Below, one piece after another: positions 34,115 to 42,496 of a DNA stretch of 64,000 bases. The position numbers and the translations under genes were made by a program. The first letter of the stretch is position 1; every line of letters begins with the position of its first letter. Under the pieces are notes generated by a model that ran no database searches, was not told the DNA's origin, and worked only from the letters and a program-made list of their open reading frames with translations. The DNA comes from JALYZC01 sp963725645 (lineage in GTDB: Bacteria > Actinomycetota > Thermoleophilia > Solirubrobacterales > Solirubrobacteraceae): contig CAVRZD010000006.1 of the NCBI GenBank assembly GCA_963725645.1, positions 682,001-746,000 of the forward strand. The letters run 5' to 3'.

Positions 34115-34415
34115 TCAGCCCTGCTGGAGCGCCTCGAGGTCGACCTCGATCGGCTGCACGATCCGCCAGAGGTTGCCCGTCGGGTCCCGGACCGTGGCGT
34201 CGACGCCGTAGAAGCGCTCGTCGGGCTGCTGCGCCAGCTCGACGCCGCGATCCTCGAGCGTGCGCCGCGCGCGCGAGCGCCTCGAGGTCGAGTGGCTCGG
34301 CGTAGCGACCGTCGATGACGTCACGGGCGCAGAGGAGGTGGCGCGCGAGCGGGATCTGGGCGTCGACTGCGGCGGCGGCCATCGGCGCATGGATGATGAC
34401 GCCGCCGGAGGGCAT
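34115..34415 (-). pseudogene. Chimeric remnant: AraC-family regulator start fused to a VOC protein end
   Basis: From an ATG at 34415 the frame reads IPLARHLLCARDVIDGRYAEPLDLEALARAAHARG, the start of the short AraC-family regulators that begin directly with the HTH. After about base 34265 it loses sense. A second frame then reads LEDRGVELAQQPDERFYGVDATVRDPTGNLWRIVQPIEVDLEALQQG and stops at 34115, the C-terminal end of a VOC protein. In related genomes I recall such AraC genes next to a VOC gene in this order, so the chimera would arise from one deletion of about 0.5-0.8 kb removing the HTH and the first VOC half. That is inference from family knowledge. Confidence 0.6.
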
Positions 34416-34520
34416 ACGACCCTCATACCGGTGTCCCACCGGGTCGGCGCTTTGGGTCCATACCGTGGCCGGCACTGGTTTCAACGACGCGAACCTGCAC
34501 TCGACACCCTGGAGGACCAG

Positions 34521-35342
34521 ATGCGCAAGCTCACAATCGCCGGTATGGCCGTCTTCGGCGCCTTATTCGCCGCCGCCGGCGTTGCCCAAGCCGCCAACAC
34601 CTACACCTCGACCAACAAGATCACGCCGCCGCATTCGGGAACGTCGGCCAGGCCCGCGCCGGTTGCGGCCGCCTTGACGTTCACCGTTGGCGAGACCACC
34701 GGCCTGCGGCCCTCGCCGCTGAAGACGTATTCCATCGGCCTCGGCCCGGGCATCGTCCCGAACAATGGCGTGGTCAAGGGCTGCACATCGGCCCAGGCCA
34801 ACGCCCAGGTCCTCCCGGCCATCTGCCTCCGGAAGGCGAGCGCCGGTGGCGCGAACGTCGGCGGCGGATCGGTCAGCGCGCTCGCCGGCCCGACTTCGAC
34901 GCCGTCCACGAAGCTCGACTGCTTCCTGAAGGTGACGCTCGTCAACTCGACGAAGCGGAATCACATGTGGATCCGCGTCGACGGCGTGACGACCGGACCG
35001 GCCGGCAAGACCTGCGTCACGGCGCAGCACTCGTCGATCGATTCGACGTTCACGCGGACCGGCTCGGCGCCCAGGAAGGGCGGCGGCACGCTCCCGGTCT
35101 ACGCGATCAAGTTCACCGTGCCGTTCGCGCTGTTGCACCCGATCCCCGGGTTCGACGTCGCCGTGGTCGGCAACGTGTCGAACGTGGCGAAGGTCAGCAA
35201 GAGAATCGGCCGGGTCACCCACGGGTACCTGGAGTCGATCGGCTGCCCGAAGACGCCTGCCGGCAAGCGCTCCAGCGTGACGACCTTCACGTCGGAGGCC
35301 GGCCAGACGAAAACGTCGACTGCGACGTCGGCGTGTAGCTAG
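34521..35342 (+). CDS. Secreted protein of unknown function
   Basis: GGAGG sits seven bases before the ATG at 34521, which gives 273 residues. MRKLTIAGMAVFGALFAAAGVAQA is a clear Sec signal peptide cleaved after Ala24. The mature protein is rich in Thr, Ser and Gly with repeated beta-like strands (PLKTYSIGLGPGIVPNNGVVKGCTSAQ; KLDCFLKVTLVNSTKRNHMWIRVDG; IKFTVPFALLHPIPGFDVAVVGNVS) and several cysteines. From memory this layout occurs in many paralogues in Solirubrobacterales, with no known function. It is monocistronic and followed by two strong hairpins. Confidence 0.85.
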   Translation: MRKLTIAGMAVFGALFAAAGVAQAANTYTSTNKITPPHSGTSARPAPVAAALTFTVGETTGLRPSPLKTYSIGLGPGIVPNNGVVKGCTSAQANAQVLPAICLRKASAGGANVGGGSVSALAGPTSTPSTKLDCFLKVTLVNSTKRNHMWIRVDGVTTGPAGKTCVTAQHSSIDSTFTRTGSAPRKGGGTLPVYAIKFTVPFALLHPIPGFDVAVVGNVSNVAKVSKRIGRVTHGYLESIGCPKTPAGKRSSVTTFTSEAGQTKTSTATSACS

Positions 35343-35351
35343 CAGTTGCGC

Positions 35352-35406
35352 GCGCGGTCTGACACCGCGCCTCGGAGTTGGAGCGGGGCGGCCCATGGGC
35401 CGCCCC
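35352..35406. terminator. Two consecutive hairpins, probable terminator
   Basis: Hairpin 1 (35352-35370) has a perfect 7-bp stem GCGCGGT/ACCGCGC with a 5-base loop. Hairpin 2 (35385-35406) is a perfect palindrome with a 10-bp arm GGGGCGGCCC and no loop beyond AT, followed by GTTTCG. They lie 10-65 bases after the secreted-protein stop and before the convergent DinB stop, so they could end transcription both ways. The short T run is usual for high-GC actinobacteria. Confidence 0.75.
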
Positions 35407-35449
35407 GTTTCGTCGCTCGCAGCTAGGCGTGCTCCCAGACGTCCATCGG

Positions 35450-36649
35450 CTAGGGACCTTCGTCGGGGAACAGCCAGTGCGAGAGGCCGGCGTCGCGGTG
35501 GAGCAGCGTCGCGCGGGTGACGGCCGACGCGCCGAACCGGCGGCGCACCTCGTCGAGCACGAAGTCGAGGGCGTCGAGGGACCGACCGTCGAAGGGGAGC
35601 TCGAGCTGCGTGCCGGCGCCCCTGGCGTCGAGGGAGGAGACCGTGACCCCGACGAGCGTCAGCCCCCGGCGATCGATCGTCGTCCGGGACGCGGCGAGCA
35701 ACGTCCTCGCCGTGGCGAGAACCGTCTTCGTCGCCGCCGTCGCGTGCGACAGCGTCTGCGACCGTGTGGCGCGCGAGAAGTCGGCGAAGCGCAGCCGCAG
35801 GACGACCGTGCGACCCGCCCGGCCCGACGCCCGCATGCGGCGGGTGACGCGGTCGACCAGCGCGACGACGACCGCGTCGACGGCCTCGGGCGACGTCGAC
35901 GGGCGAACCGATGCGCTCTGAGCCCCGAACGAGCCGCGCCCGCGACGCGGCCGAACCGGGCGCGGGTCGCGACCGTGGGCCAGCGCGTGGAGGTGCCGCC
36001 CCAGCGCGCGCCCGGCGATCGAGACCAGCGTCGCCTCACCCAGCTGGGCGAGCTGGCCGACGCGCGCCAGCCCCCAGTCGTGGAGCTTGATCGCGGTCGC
36101 CGGACCGACACCCCAGAGACGCTCCACCGGGAGGGGGTGCAGGAACGCCCGCTCGCCGTCGGGCGGGACGACGAGCAGGCCGTCGGGCTTCGCCTCCGCG
36201 CTGGCCATCTTGGCGAGGCTCTTGGTTCGGGCCACCCCGACCGAGATCGGCAGCCCGACCCGCTCGCGCACCTCGCTCCGGAGGCGCCCGGCGATCTGGA
36301 CGGGCGTGCCCGAGATCCGCTCCAAGCCGCGCACGTCGAGGAACGCCTCGTCGACCGACAGCCGCTCCACCAGCGGCGCCGTGGCGTAGAAGATCGCCGC
36401 CACGGCCCGGCTCGCCTCGAGATAGGCCGACCAGTGTGGTCTGACCACGATCGCGTCAGGGCACAGGCGCCGGGCCAGCCCGCCGCCCATCGCCGAGCGG
36501 ACCCCGAAGGCCCGCGCCTCGTAGCTGGCGGCAAGCACCACGCCGCCGCCGACGATGACGGGATGCCCGCGCAGGCGGGGCTCATCGCGCTGCTCGACTG
36601 ATGCGAAGAACGCGTCGAGGTCGGCATGCAGGATCGTGGGCTCGCTCAC
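35450..36649 (-). CDS. dinB: DNA polymerase IV (Y-family)
   Basis: A 399-residue Y-family polymerase with a GTG start at 36649. ILHADLDAFFASVEQ carries the first metal-binding Asp (D10), and RLSVDEAFLDV the second pair (D100, E101). ISVGVARTKSLAKMASAEAKPDGL is the palm/thumb signature, LWGVGPATAIKLHDWGL the helix-hairpin-helix, and TQLELPF near the C-terminus looks like a beta-clamp-binding motif. It copies past damaged bases. A LexA box directly abuts the start codon, so the gene is SOS-regulated and probably leaderless. Confidence 0.92.
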   Translation of the reverse strand: MSEPTILHADLDAFFASVEQRDEPRLRGHPVIVGGGVVLAASYEARAFGVRSAMGGGLARRLCPDAIVVRPHWSAYLEASRAVAAIFYATAPLVERLSVDEAFLDVRGLERISGTPVQIAGRLRSEVRERVGLPISVGVARTKSLAKMASAEAKPDGLLVVPPDGERAFLHPLPVERLWGVGPATAIKLHDWGLARVGQLAQLGEATLVSIAGRALGRHLHALAHGRDPRPVRPRRGRGSFGAQSASVRPSTSPEAVDAVVVALVDRVTRRMRASGRAGRTVVLRLRFADFSRATRSQTLSHATAATKTVLATARTLLAASRTTIDRRGLTLVGVTVSSLDARGAGTQLELPFDGRSLDALDFVLDEVRRRFGASAVTRATLLHRDAGLSHWLFPDEGP

Positions 36650-36650
36650 A

Positions 36651-36664
36651 CGAACACATGTTCG
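36651..36664 (-). promoter_or_regulatory. LexA (SOS) box upstream of dinB
   Basis: The 14-base palindrome cgaacacatgttcg is a near-perfect match to the Gram-positive LexA operator CGAAC-N4-GTTCG. It ends one base before the GTG start of dinB at 36649. A repressor bound here would block a promoter overlapping it. The position leaves no room for a leader with a ribosome site, which suggests a leaderless mRNA. Confidence 0.85.
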
Positions 36665-36777
36665 CCTCCGCGGGGACGGAGCGCAAGCGATCGCGACACG
36701 GCGGCGGTCCGGCCAGTCGCGGTGAAGGTGGCGGGCGTCTAGCTTCGCCGAGGCTCCAGCGGCATACTGGGCGGGCG

Positions 36778-37158
36778 ATGTCGCCGGAGTCTCGCGGTTA
36801 TGCCAGCGTCTTTGTCTGTGACGACAGCGCGGCTGAGAGGTTCTTGCTCGGCCAGCGCATCCAGGAGCAACGCGGCCTGTATCTCGCCGGAGCCGCGAGC
36901 ACGGCGTTCGGAGCTGTGCGGGCCATCGAAGCGACCCAGCCCGATGTCGTCATTCTCGATCACCTCGATCACGACGGCGACGTATCGGTGATCGTGGGAG
37001 CGATCAGGGACGCCGTGCCGAGCGTCAAGGTGGTGATCCACTCGGCGGTACCCGAAAATCGCATCGTCGGCGTGGCTTCGGGCGATGCCTACGTCCGCAA
37101 GGCCACGGAACCGGACTCGCTCTGGCAGGCCATACACCAAGTGTCTGCCGCGCAGTAG
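36778..37158 (+). CDS. Receiver-domain-only response regulator
   Basis: A 126-residue protein. YASVFVCDDSAAERFLLGQRI supplies the acidic pair (D15-D16). PDVVILDHLDHDGDVSVIVGAIRD contains the phospho-acceptor Asp in an unusually Asp/His-rich loop (LDHLDHDGD), where most receivers have a D-x-x-M/L-P sequence. VVIHSAVPENRI carries the Ser/Thr position, and DAYVRKATEPDSL the conserved Lys. No output domain is present, so it may act through protein contacts. It has no adjacent kinase. The upstream intergenic region (36665-36777) is short and unremarkable. Confidence 0.78.
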   Translation: MSPESRGYASVFVCDDSAAERFLLGQRIQEQRGLYLAGAASTAFGAVRAIEATQPDVVILDHLDHDGDVSVIVGAIRDAVPSVKVVIHSAVPENRIVGVASGDAYVRKATEPDSLWQAIHQVSAAQ

Positions 37159-37189
37159 CGTCGCGGACGGAACGGATGATGGTCGCGCC

Positions 37190-37582
37190 TCAGCTCCAGC
37201 CCCTGGCCCAGGCCTCCTGGTCGACCTTGTTCTCGAACCGTGTGACCTTGCCGTCGCGAACCTCGAAGACGTGCTCGGCCGGAACGTCGAGTTCGGCACC
37301 GCTCTTGTTCTTCCCCTTGAAGCGGACGGCGAACACGATGGTGTCGCCCTCGTCCCTGGCCTCATCGACTGTGAGCGCGAACTCGTCGAAGTTCTCCGCC
37401 ACCTTGGCGAACACGTCGTTGGCGACGCTGTCGCGCCCTCTGAAGGTGCCTGACGGAGCGTTGCCGCCGCCCGGCTCGATCCACTCGATCTCGGCGTCGT
37501 ACCGCATGAGCACCGCCTCGACGTTGCCGCTGTTGAAGTCGTCGTAGCCGCCACGGACCAGGTCTACGTTCTCCTGGGACAT
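37190..37582 (-). CDS. SnoaL-like (NTF2-fold) protein
   Basis: A 130-residue protein whose ATG at 37582 is preceded by AAGGAGGAG. SQENVDLVRGGYDDFNSGNVEAVLMRYDAEIEWIEP is the standard SnoaL/NTF2-like start, followed by GTFRGRDSVANDVFAKVAENFDEF, FAVRFKGKNKSGAELDVPAEHVFEVRDGKVTRFENKVD. The fold forms a cone-shaped pocket that binds small molecules or acts as an isomerase or hydratase. The substrate is unknown. The gene is not obviously linked to its neighbours. Confidence 0.87.
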   Translation of the reverse strand: MSQENVDLVRGGYDDFNSGNVEAVLMRYDAEIEWIEPGGGNAPSGTFRGRDSVANDVFAKVAENFDEFALTVDEARDEGDTIVFAVRFKGKNKSGAELDVPAEHVFEVRDGKVTRFENKVDQEAWARGWS

Positions 37583-37646
37583 CTTCTCCTCCTTGGGCTC
37601 GGAACCAGTCCAGACTCTATCCCGGCTCCGCGGCCGCGCCGGTCGC

Positions 37647-38477
37647 CTACGTCGGACGCCTTTGAGACCTCGCTCTGGCGATGGCTCCGCTCACCGGACG
37701 TACGAACCGGCGACCGGCCCGCACGGAAACCAGCTGAAGCCGGCGCGGCCACGTCAGGTCATACGTTTCGTCCTCCAGGACGCGCGCTCGATACCAACGG
37801 TGCTCCCATCCGACTTGACGCTGCAGCAGCGGATCGTCGACACCCGCGAACACACCCTTTCCATGGTGGTAGATGCACCCGAGATACACCGACCCGAAGC
37901 GCCCCCCGAACGCGTCCTCGGCCGGCAGAAGACACACCCGTTGTCCGCGGTCCAGCAGCTGCCGGGCGATCATCCGGCCGGTGTCGCGGGGATGCTCGGT
38001 AAAGAGATCCTGGTCGAACCGCAGCCCGGGTCCCTGGGTCGCGGCGAAGACCATGAAGCAAGGGTGCGAGAAGTCCGTGCCTCGCTCCCGCGCGAGTACC
38101 GCGTCGTACGAGTCGAGCAACTCAGTCACCTGCGGCCACCACGCTGCGGTGATGGGGTGCGCATCCGAGTCGAAGAGACAAATCAGCTCTCCGCGTGCCT
38201 CGGTGACGGCCCGGTTGAGGACCGCCGCGTGATCGTGACGCGTCCACTCGAAGTGTCTCGGACTCTCGGGGTATTGGACCACTCGTACGGCCCGATCGAG
38301 CGCCGACAGTCGCTCGGCTGAGGCCCGTGTCCGGTCCTGGTCGACGACGAGGATTTCCGCGATCGCCTCGTGGGGCGTGGTCACTCGGAGCTGCCTGATC
38401 AGTCGCTCGGTCCAGCCGAGGTCGTGGAAATGCGTCGTGATGAACGAGGCAGACACGCAGGTCTTCCTATCGTTCAT
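37647..38477 (-). CDS. GT2-like glycosyltransferase
   Basis: I choose the ATG at 38477, which overlaps the preceding epimerase stop (ATGA), rather than 38543. The 276-residue product starts NDRKTCVSASFITTHFHDLGWTERLIRQL. ILVVDQDRT (about 45-53) and GELICLFDSDAHPI (about 92-105), with the DSD metal motif, identify a GT-A fold. The later part (FEDD-type motifs absent; FGGRFGSVYLGCIYHHGKG; HRWYRARVLEDETYDLTWPRRL) resembles distant GT2 enzymes. It is the last gene of the reverse-strand operon that runs from 41770 down to here. Confidence 0.78.
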   Translation of the reverse strand: MNDRKTCVSASFITTHFHDLGWTERLIRQLRVTTPHEAIAEILVVDQDRTRASAERLSALDRAVRVVQYPESPRHFEWTRHDHAAVLNRAVTEARGELICLFDSDAHPITAAWWPQVTELLDSYDAVLARERGTDFSHPCFMVFAATQGPGLRFDQDLFTEHPRDTGRMIARQLLDRGQRVCLLPAEDAFGGRFGSVYLGCIYHHGKGVFAGVDDPLLQRQVGWEHRWYRARVLEDETYDLTWPRRLQLVSVRAGRRFVRPVSGAIARARSQRRPT

Positions 38478-39403
38478 CGGCCTGCTGCAGCGACGAACCA
38501 CTCGGCCGTCCGGCGGAGGCCTTCCACCAGCGGCGTGTCGCACCGGACGCCGAGAGCGCGGGCTCTCTGCGGATCGCCGGTCCAGTGGAGTGGATCGCCC
38601 GCACGGACCTCGCCGGTGAACTCCACATCCGCCTCCATGCCGCTGACGTCGACGAGCGCAGTCGCGAGCTCGTGCAGGCTGGTGGAGCGGCCGGAAGCGA
38701 GGTTGTAAGCCTCACCGCCGGCTGCCGCGGTCCGTGCCAGGACGACAAGCCCACGCGCCGCGTCCTCCACGAACACGAAATCGCGGCTCACGTCGGGTGA
38801 GCCCAACATCCGAAGCGGTCGCTGGCCTTCATGGAGCCGCGTCAGCAGGTCGTACACCACCAGCTTGCGCTGCCGGGGCCCGTAGACGGAAAAGGGCCTG
38901 ACCGACAGGCCGCGCAGCCCGTGCAATCGGGCATACAGGCGCACGTATCGCTCGGCCGCCAGCTTCGAGACGCCGTACGGGGACTTCGGCTCGAGCGGGT
39001 GGTCCTCGTCCATGGGGTGGTACTGGGCGTCGCCGTACACAGCGGCCGAGGACACGAAGACCATCACGGCACCGCTCCGGGCGCGGCGGAGGCCTTCCAG
39101 TGCCGCGAGCGCGGTGACGACGTTGTGCTCCAGATCCTCCATCGGGCCCTCGACCGACGGCGGCACCAGGGCGGCATTGGCGAGGTGGAAGACGGCGTCT
39201 ACCGGGGCCTGCGCGAGGATCTCCTCGACGCTTTCCTCGGTGACGTCCGCGTCGATTCGGCGCACCGGTGCCCCAGGCGGGGTCCCGGGAGTTGCGTGGT
39301 CGAGCACGGTGACCTCTACGCCTTCGTCGAGCAGCCGCTCCACGAGCCAGCTTCCGATGAAGCCCGAACCCCCCAGGACGAGCGCGTGGCTGAGCTCGCG
39401 CAT
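38474..39403 (-). CDS. NAD-dependent epimerase/dehydratase (GalE-like)
   Basis: A 309-residue extended SDR. ALVLGGSGFIGSWLVERLL carries GxxGxxG, VFVSSAAVYGD the Ser, and SPYGVSKLAAERYVRLYARLHGLRGLSVRPFSVYGPRQR the Tyr/Lys and the family RPFxVYGP phrase. VSRDFVFVEDAARGLVVLA and YNLASGRSTSLHELA are typical of UDP-glucose/UDP-glucuronate 4-epimerases. It probably supplies an epimerised nucleotide sugar for the polysaccharide. It overlaps the GT2 start by 4 bases and follows the GT4 gene after 14 bases. Confidence 0.87.
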   Translation of the reverse strand: MRELSHALVLGGSGFIGSWLVERLLDEGVEVTVLDHATPGTPPGAPVRRIDADVTEESVEEILAQAPVDAVFHLANAALVPPSVEGPMEDLEHNVVTALAALEGLRRARSGAVMVFVSSAAVYGDAQYHPMDEDHPLEPKSPYGVSKLAAERYVRLYARLHGLRGLSVRPFSVYGPRQRKLVVYDLLTRLHEGQRPLRMLGSPDVSRDFVFVEDAARGLVVLARTAAAGGEAYNLASGRSTSLHELATALVDVSGMEADVEFTGEVRAGDPLHWTGDPQRARALGVRCDTPLVEGLRRTAEWFVAAAGR

Positions 39404-39417
39404 GGTCGGCGAACGTA

Positions 39418-40626
39418 TCAGCGGGCGCCGTCGCCGGCCCGGGCGGCCAACTCGGCGTAGAGGCCTTCGTGCCAGCGGGCAACCGCGGCCGGCGTGTGCC
39501 CTCGCTTCCAGAAACCGTAGCCGGCTTCACCCATCCTCGCCGAGGTCTCCGGGTGGTCCAGCAGCTCCAGGATCGCTCGGCCCACCCGCTCGGGGTCCCT
39601 CGGCACGGCCAGACCGCCGCCGGAGGAGTCGATCAGCTCCCGCAGGGGCGGTAGGTCGCTCGTGACCACGGGGGTCTTCAAGCTCCATGCCTCGAGGAAG
39701 GCCGCTGGGAAGATCTCGGCTTCGGACGGTAGGCAGAGCACGCTCGCCGCGTCGAGCCAGGCGGCGCGCTCGTCGTCGTCCACGACGCCGGCGTCGATCA
39801 CGCGTACGTCCCCCGCCGACCGCGGCAGCGCGGGGCCCGGGCCTACGAAGACGAACGTCGCGTCGGGGTGGACGGGGCTGACGGAGGGAGCCGCCCGGAG
39901 CAGGACGTCCTCGCCCTTGTAGCCCCGCCGGGCCCCGAGGAAGAGGACGATCGGGCCGCCGACCTCGAACCGCTCGCGGATGGCCGCTCCCCCGCCTCCC
40001 TGCAGAGCGGGGCTGCAGATACCGCATATCGCGATCCGGTCCGGCGGCACACCGAGCCGTCGGCAGACCTCCGCGTCGGCCTCGAGCAGCCCGATGACCC
40101 TGTCGGCGCGCCTGTACACCAGCGCCGACGCGGGGTCGTCCCCCCACTGGCTCGGGTGGACGAAGGGGGTGATCGAGACGGGAACGCGTGCCTTGCGGGC
40201 GGCTCTCACGGCGGCGGCCTTGATCAGGTCCCCTCCGAACACGTGAACGGCGTCCGCGCCGCGAAGCTGCTCGGCGATGACCGGGGCCACCACACGGGCG
40301 TAGAGCTCGGCGGCGGCGATGCGGTTGCGCCCGAAGGCATGGCGGCGAAGGCCGGGGGTTACCTGGTAGATGAGCGGAGACAACAGGGCCCTCCGCGTCC
40401 GCGGCACGCGGATCTGTGCGACCCGCACGCCGCCGTCGGCAAACGGCGAGAACGAGGGTGGCGGATCGAACGTGTCGGTCAACCGGTTGGACTCCTCTCG
40501 ATCGATTCGCTGGGCGAGCACGGTGAGCTTGTGTCGTTCCGCCAGCTCTCGTCCAAGGAGCCGGACGAACCCCTCCACTCCTCCGATCGCGGGCCAGTAC
40601 GCGCGTGCGACGAAGACCAGGCGCAT
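39418..40626 (-). CDS. Family 4 glycosyltransferase
   Basis: The start is the ATG at 40626 (402 residues), MRLVFVARAYWPAIGGVEGFVRLLGRELAERHKLTVLA, the standard GT4 beginning; the longer frame is spurious. The second domain contains IVLFLGARRGYKGEDVLLRAA and the nucleotide-sugar motif SVLCLPSEAEIFPAAFLEAWSLKTPVVTSDLPPLRELI, with the Glu pair E-x7-E. It acts at the cytoplasmic face with no membrane helix. It follows the GT4 gene at 40640 by 13 bases on the same strand. Confidence 0.87.
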   Translation of the reverse strand: MRLVFVARAYWPAIGGVEGFVRLLGRELAERHKLTVLAQRIDREESNRLTDTFDPPPSFSPFADGGVRVAQIRVPRTRRALLSPLIYQVTPGLRRHAFGRNRIAAAELYARVVAPVIAEQLRGADAVHVFGGDLIKAAAVRAARKARVPVSITPFVHPSQWGDDPASALVYRRADRVIGLLEADAEVCRRLGVPPDRIAICGICSPALQGGGGAAIRERFEVGGPIVLFLGARRGYKGEDVLLRAAPSVSPVHPDATFVFVGPGPALPRSAGDVRVIDAGVVDDDERAAWLDAASVLCLPSEAEIFPAAFLEAWSLKTPVVTSDLPPLRELIDSSGGGLAVPRDPERVGRAILELLDHPETSARMGEAGYGFWKRGHTPAAVARWHEGLYAELAARAGDGAR

Positions 40627-40639
40627 CTCGCCAAGGATC

Positions 40640-41770
40640 TCAGCGAGCGAGGTCGCGAACCGCCTCGGCGAACCGAACGGCGTACCGGCGGCTCGAGAAC
40701 TCGCCCGCCCGTCGTTGCGCTGCCTGCCCGAGCCGGCCAGCCAACTCGGGGTCCGCCAGGAGTCGGACAACGGCGGAGGCGAGACCCCTGGCGTCGCCCT
40801 GCGGAACCAGCAGCCCGTCGACGGCGTCGTGGATGATCTCCAGCGGCCCGCCGCTGGCCGCGGCGACGACCGGCTTGCCGAGGGCCATCGCCTCCACGAT
40901 CGTCAGCCCGAAGGGCTCGTCAGCGGATGCATTGACGACGACGTCCATCGCCTGGATCCACAGCTCGACCTCGGGCTGCCGCCCGGCGAAGATCACCCGT
41001 CCCTCCAGGCCGAGATCGGCGACGGTACGCCTGAGGGCGGGCTCGTAGTCGGGCTCGAGCTCATGGACGCCGCCGACGACGACGCAGTGGACGTCCTGGT
41101 GCCTGCCGATGACATCCGGGAGCGCCTCGAGGAGCAGGTGCACTCCCTTCCAGCGCTGGAGCCGGGCGACGATGCCCACCAGTCCGCCCTCGGCGGGCAG
41201 CTCCAACCGCGCCCGGGCGTCGGCGGGCGGTGGAAGCCGTCCCTGGTCGAAGCGCTCGAGATCCACACCCGGGTATACGACCTTGACCGGCCTGCGCGGC
41301 CGAAGCGCGCGCTGAGCGCGACCAACGGCCTGTGACACAGCGACGACCCCCCGAGCCGGGAGCGCGGTCGCGGCGCGGTCGAGCCCGCTCCGCCGCGAGG
41401 CCATGCCCTGCTGACACCACACCGCCGGGGTGCCGGCGAGCCGTGCGGCCGGGCCCGCGTAGAGCTGGGCCTTCGTCATCCAGCCCACGACGACGTCCGG
41501 TCGTCTGTGCCGGAGCTCTCGCGCAAGCCGGGTCACCGACGCTGCGTAGCGGTGGATCTCGCGGAGCCGCCCCGCGGGGACGACCGTTGCCGGCACACCC
41601 GCCGCGCGGCAGTCGGCCACCATCGGGCCGTCCTCCAGGAACACGATCCGCCAGTCGAAGCCGAGACCGCGGCCGTGGTGCACCAGCTGGAGCAGCATCG
41701 ACTCGGCGCCACCCCGCTGCTCCGCCAGCGGCATGACGATCGTGCATCTCCTGTTAGCTTCGCCAGTCAT
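40640..41770 (-). CDS. Family 4 glycosyltransferase
   Basis: A 376-residue GT-B enzyme from a start at 41770. CTIVMPLAEQRGGAESMLLQLVHHGR and VVVGWMTKAQLYAGPAARL are the N-domain features, and VVYPGVDLERF is the typical interdomain phrase. GIVARLQRWKGVHLLLEALPDV and DVVVNASADEPFGLTIVEAMALGKPVVAAASGGPLEII complete the C-domain with the Glu pair. Its start overlaps the divergent acyltransferase start by 38 bases, so one of these start codons may be wrong. Confidence 0.87.
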   Translation of the reverse strand: MTGEANRRCTIVMPLAEQRGGAESMLLQLVHHGRGLGFDWRIVFLEDGPMVADCRAAGVPATVVPAGRLREIHRYAASVTRLARELRHRRPDVVVGWMTKAQLYAGPAARLAGTPAVWCQQGMASRRSGLDRAATALPARGVVAVSQAVGRAQRALRPRRPVKVVYPGVDLERFDQGRLPPPADARARLELPAEGGLVGIVARLQRWKGVHLLLEALPDVIGRHQDVHCVVVGGVHELEPDYEPALRRTVADLGLEGRVIFAGRQPEVELWIQAMDVVVNASADEPFGLTIVEAMALGKPVVAAASGGPLEIIHDAVDGLLVPQGDARGLASAVVRLLADPELAGRLGQAAQRRAGEFSSRRYAVRFAEAVRDLAR

Positions 41771-42496
41771 CGCGGCCGCCTACGACGTCTACGTCAGACT
41801 CGTCAACGCCCTGCTTCGACTGCCCGGCCACCGCCTTCGCCGGCTGGTGTTCGTGAAGCTCGTTCGGGCGGATGCGTCGCGCGACGTCTCGCTCGAGCGC
41901 GGAGTACGCGTGACGGAGAAGGGTGGCGTCACGGTAGGCGAGAGCACCAACATCAACACGGGGGTCGTGCTCGACGGGCGGGGGGACTCGAGATCGGCTC
42001 CAAGGTGAACATCTCGCCGGAGGCGCTCATACTGACCGCCGAGCACGATCCGGGCTCGCCCGACTTCGCAGGAGTCACTTCGTCGGTCGTGATCGGGGAT
42101 CGCGTCTGGATCGCGGCGCGGGCCATGGTGCTTCCCGGCTCGCGGGTCGGCGAGGGGGCGGTCGTGGCCGCGGGAGCCGTAGTGAGGGGCGAGGTCGAGC
42201 CCTGGTCGATCGTCGCGGGCAACCCCGCGCGCAAGGTCGGCGACCGGCCCAGGGACGCTCAGAGCACCATGTCCCCGTATCGTCGCTGGCTCCACTGGAG
42301 CTCTACCAGCCGAACGGGATCAGCGCGCGCTGGACCAGCCGGGTGCGGCCCCGGTCGTACCCGTCCTGCGTCGCCCGCAGCCAGCGGTGGACGAGTCGTG
42401 TCAGCGGTCCGCGGGGGTCGGCCGCCTCCCAGTCGACATCCCAGATGTCCAGCTTCTCGAACCGCTTCGCCCCGTAGGTCCGCATCCAGCCGGTGA
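41733..42496 (+). pseudogene. Hexapeptide (LbH) acetyltransferase, frameshifted
   Basis: The first frame (ATG 41733) reads to VGESTNINTGVVLDGRG near 41985. The protein resumes in another frame as LEIGSKVNISPEALILTAEHDPGSPDFAGVTSSVVIGDRVWIAARAMVLPGSRVGEGAVVAAGAVVRGEVEPWSIVAGNPARKVG. These are left-handed beta-helix repeats of a WcaF/maltose-O-acetyltransferase-type enzyme, with HD and the IGDRVWI phrase. The break falls in a run of six G at 41985-41991, where a seventh G restores GRGGLEIGS. It would acetylate a sugar. Family sequence ends near 42250, and the frame after that is antisense of the next gene. Confidence 0.75.

Noticed and set aside
33912..34484. A single regulator gene running across the AraC-like stretch
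   Set aside because: Only about 35 codons look like AraC; the rest of the frame is low-complexity Arg/Ala and the VOC end lies in another frame.
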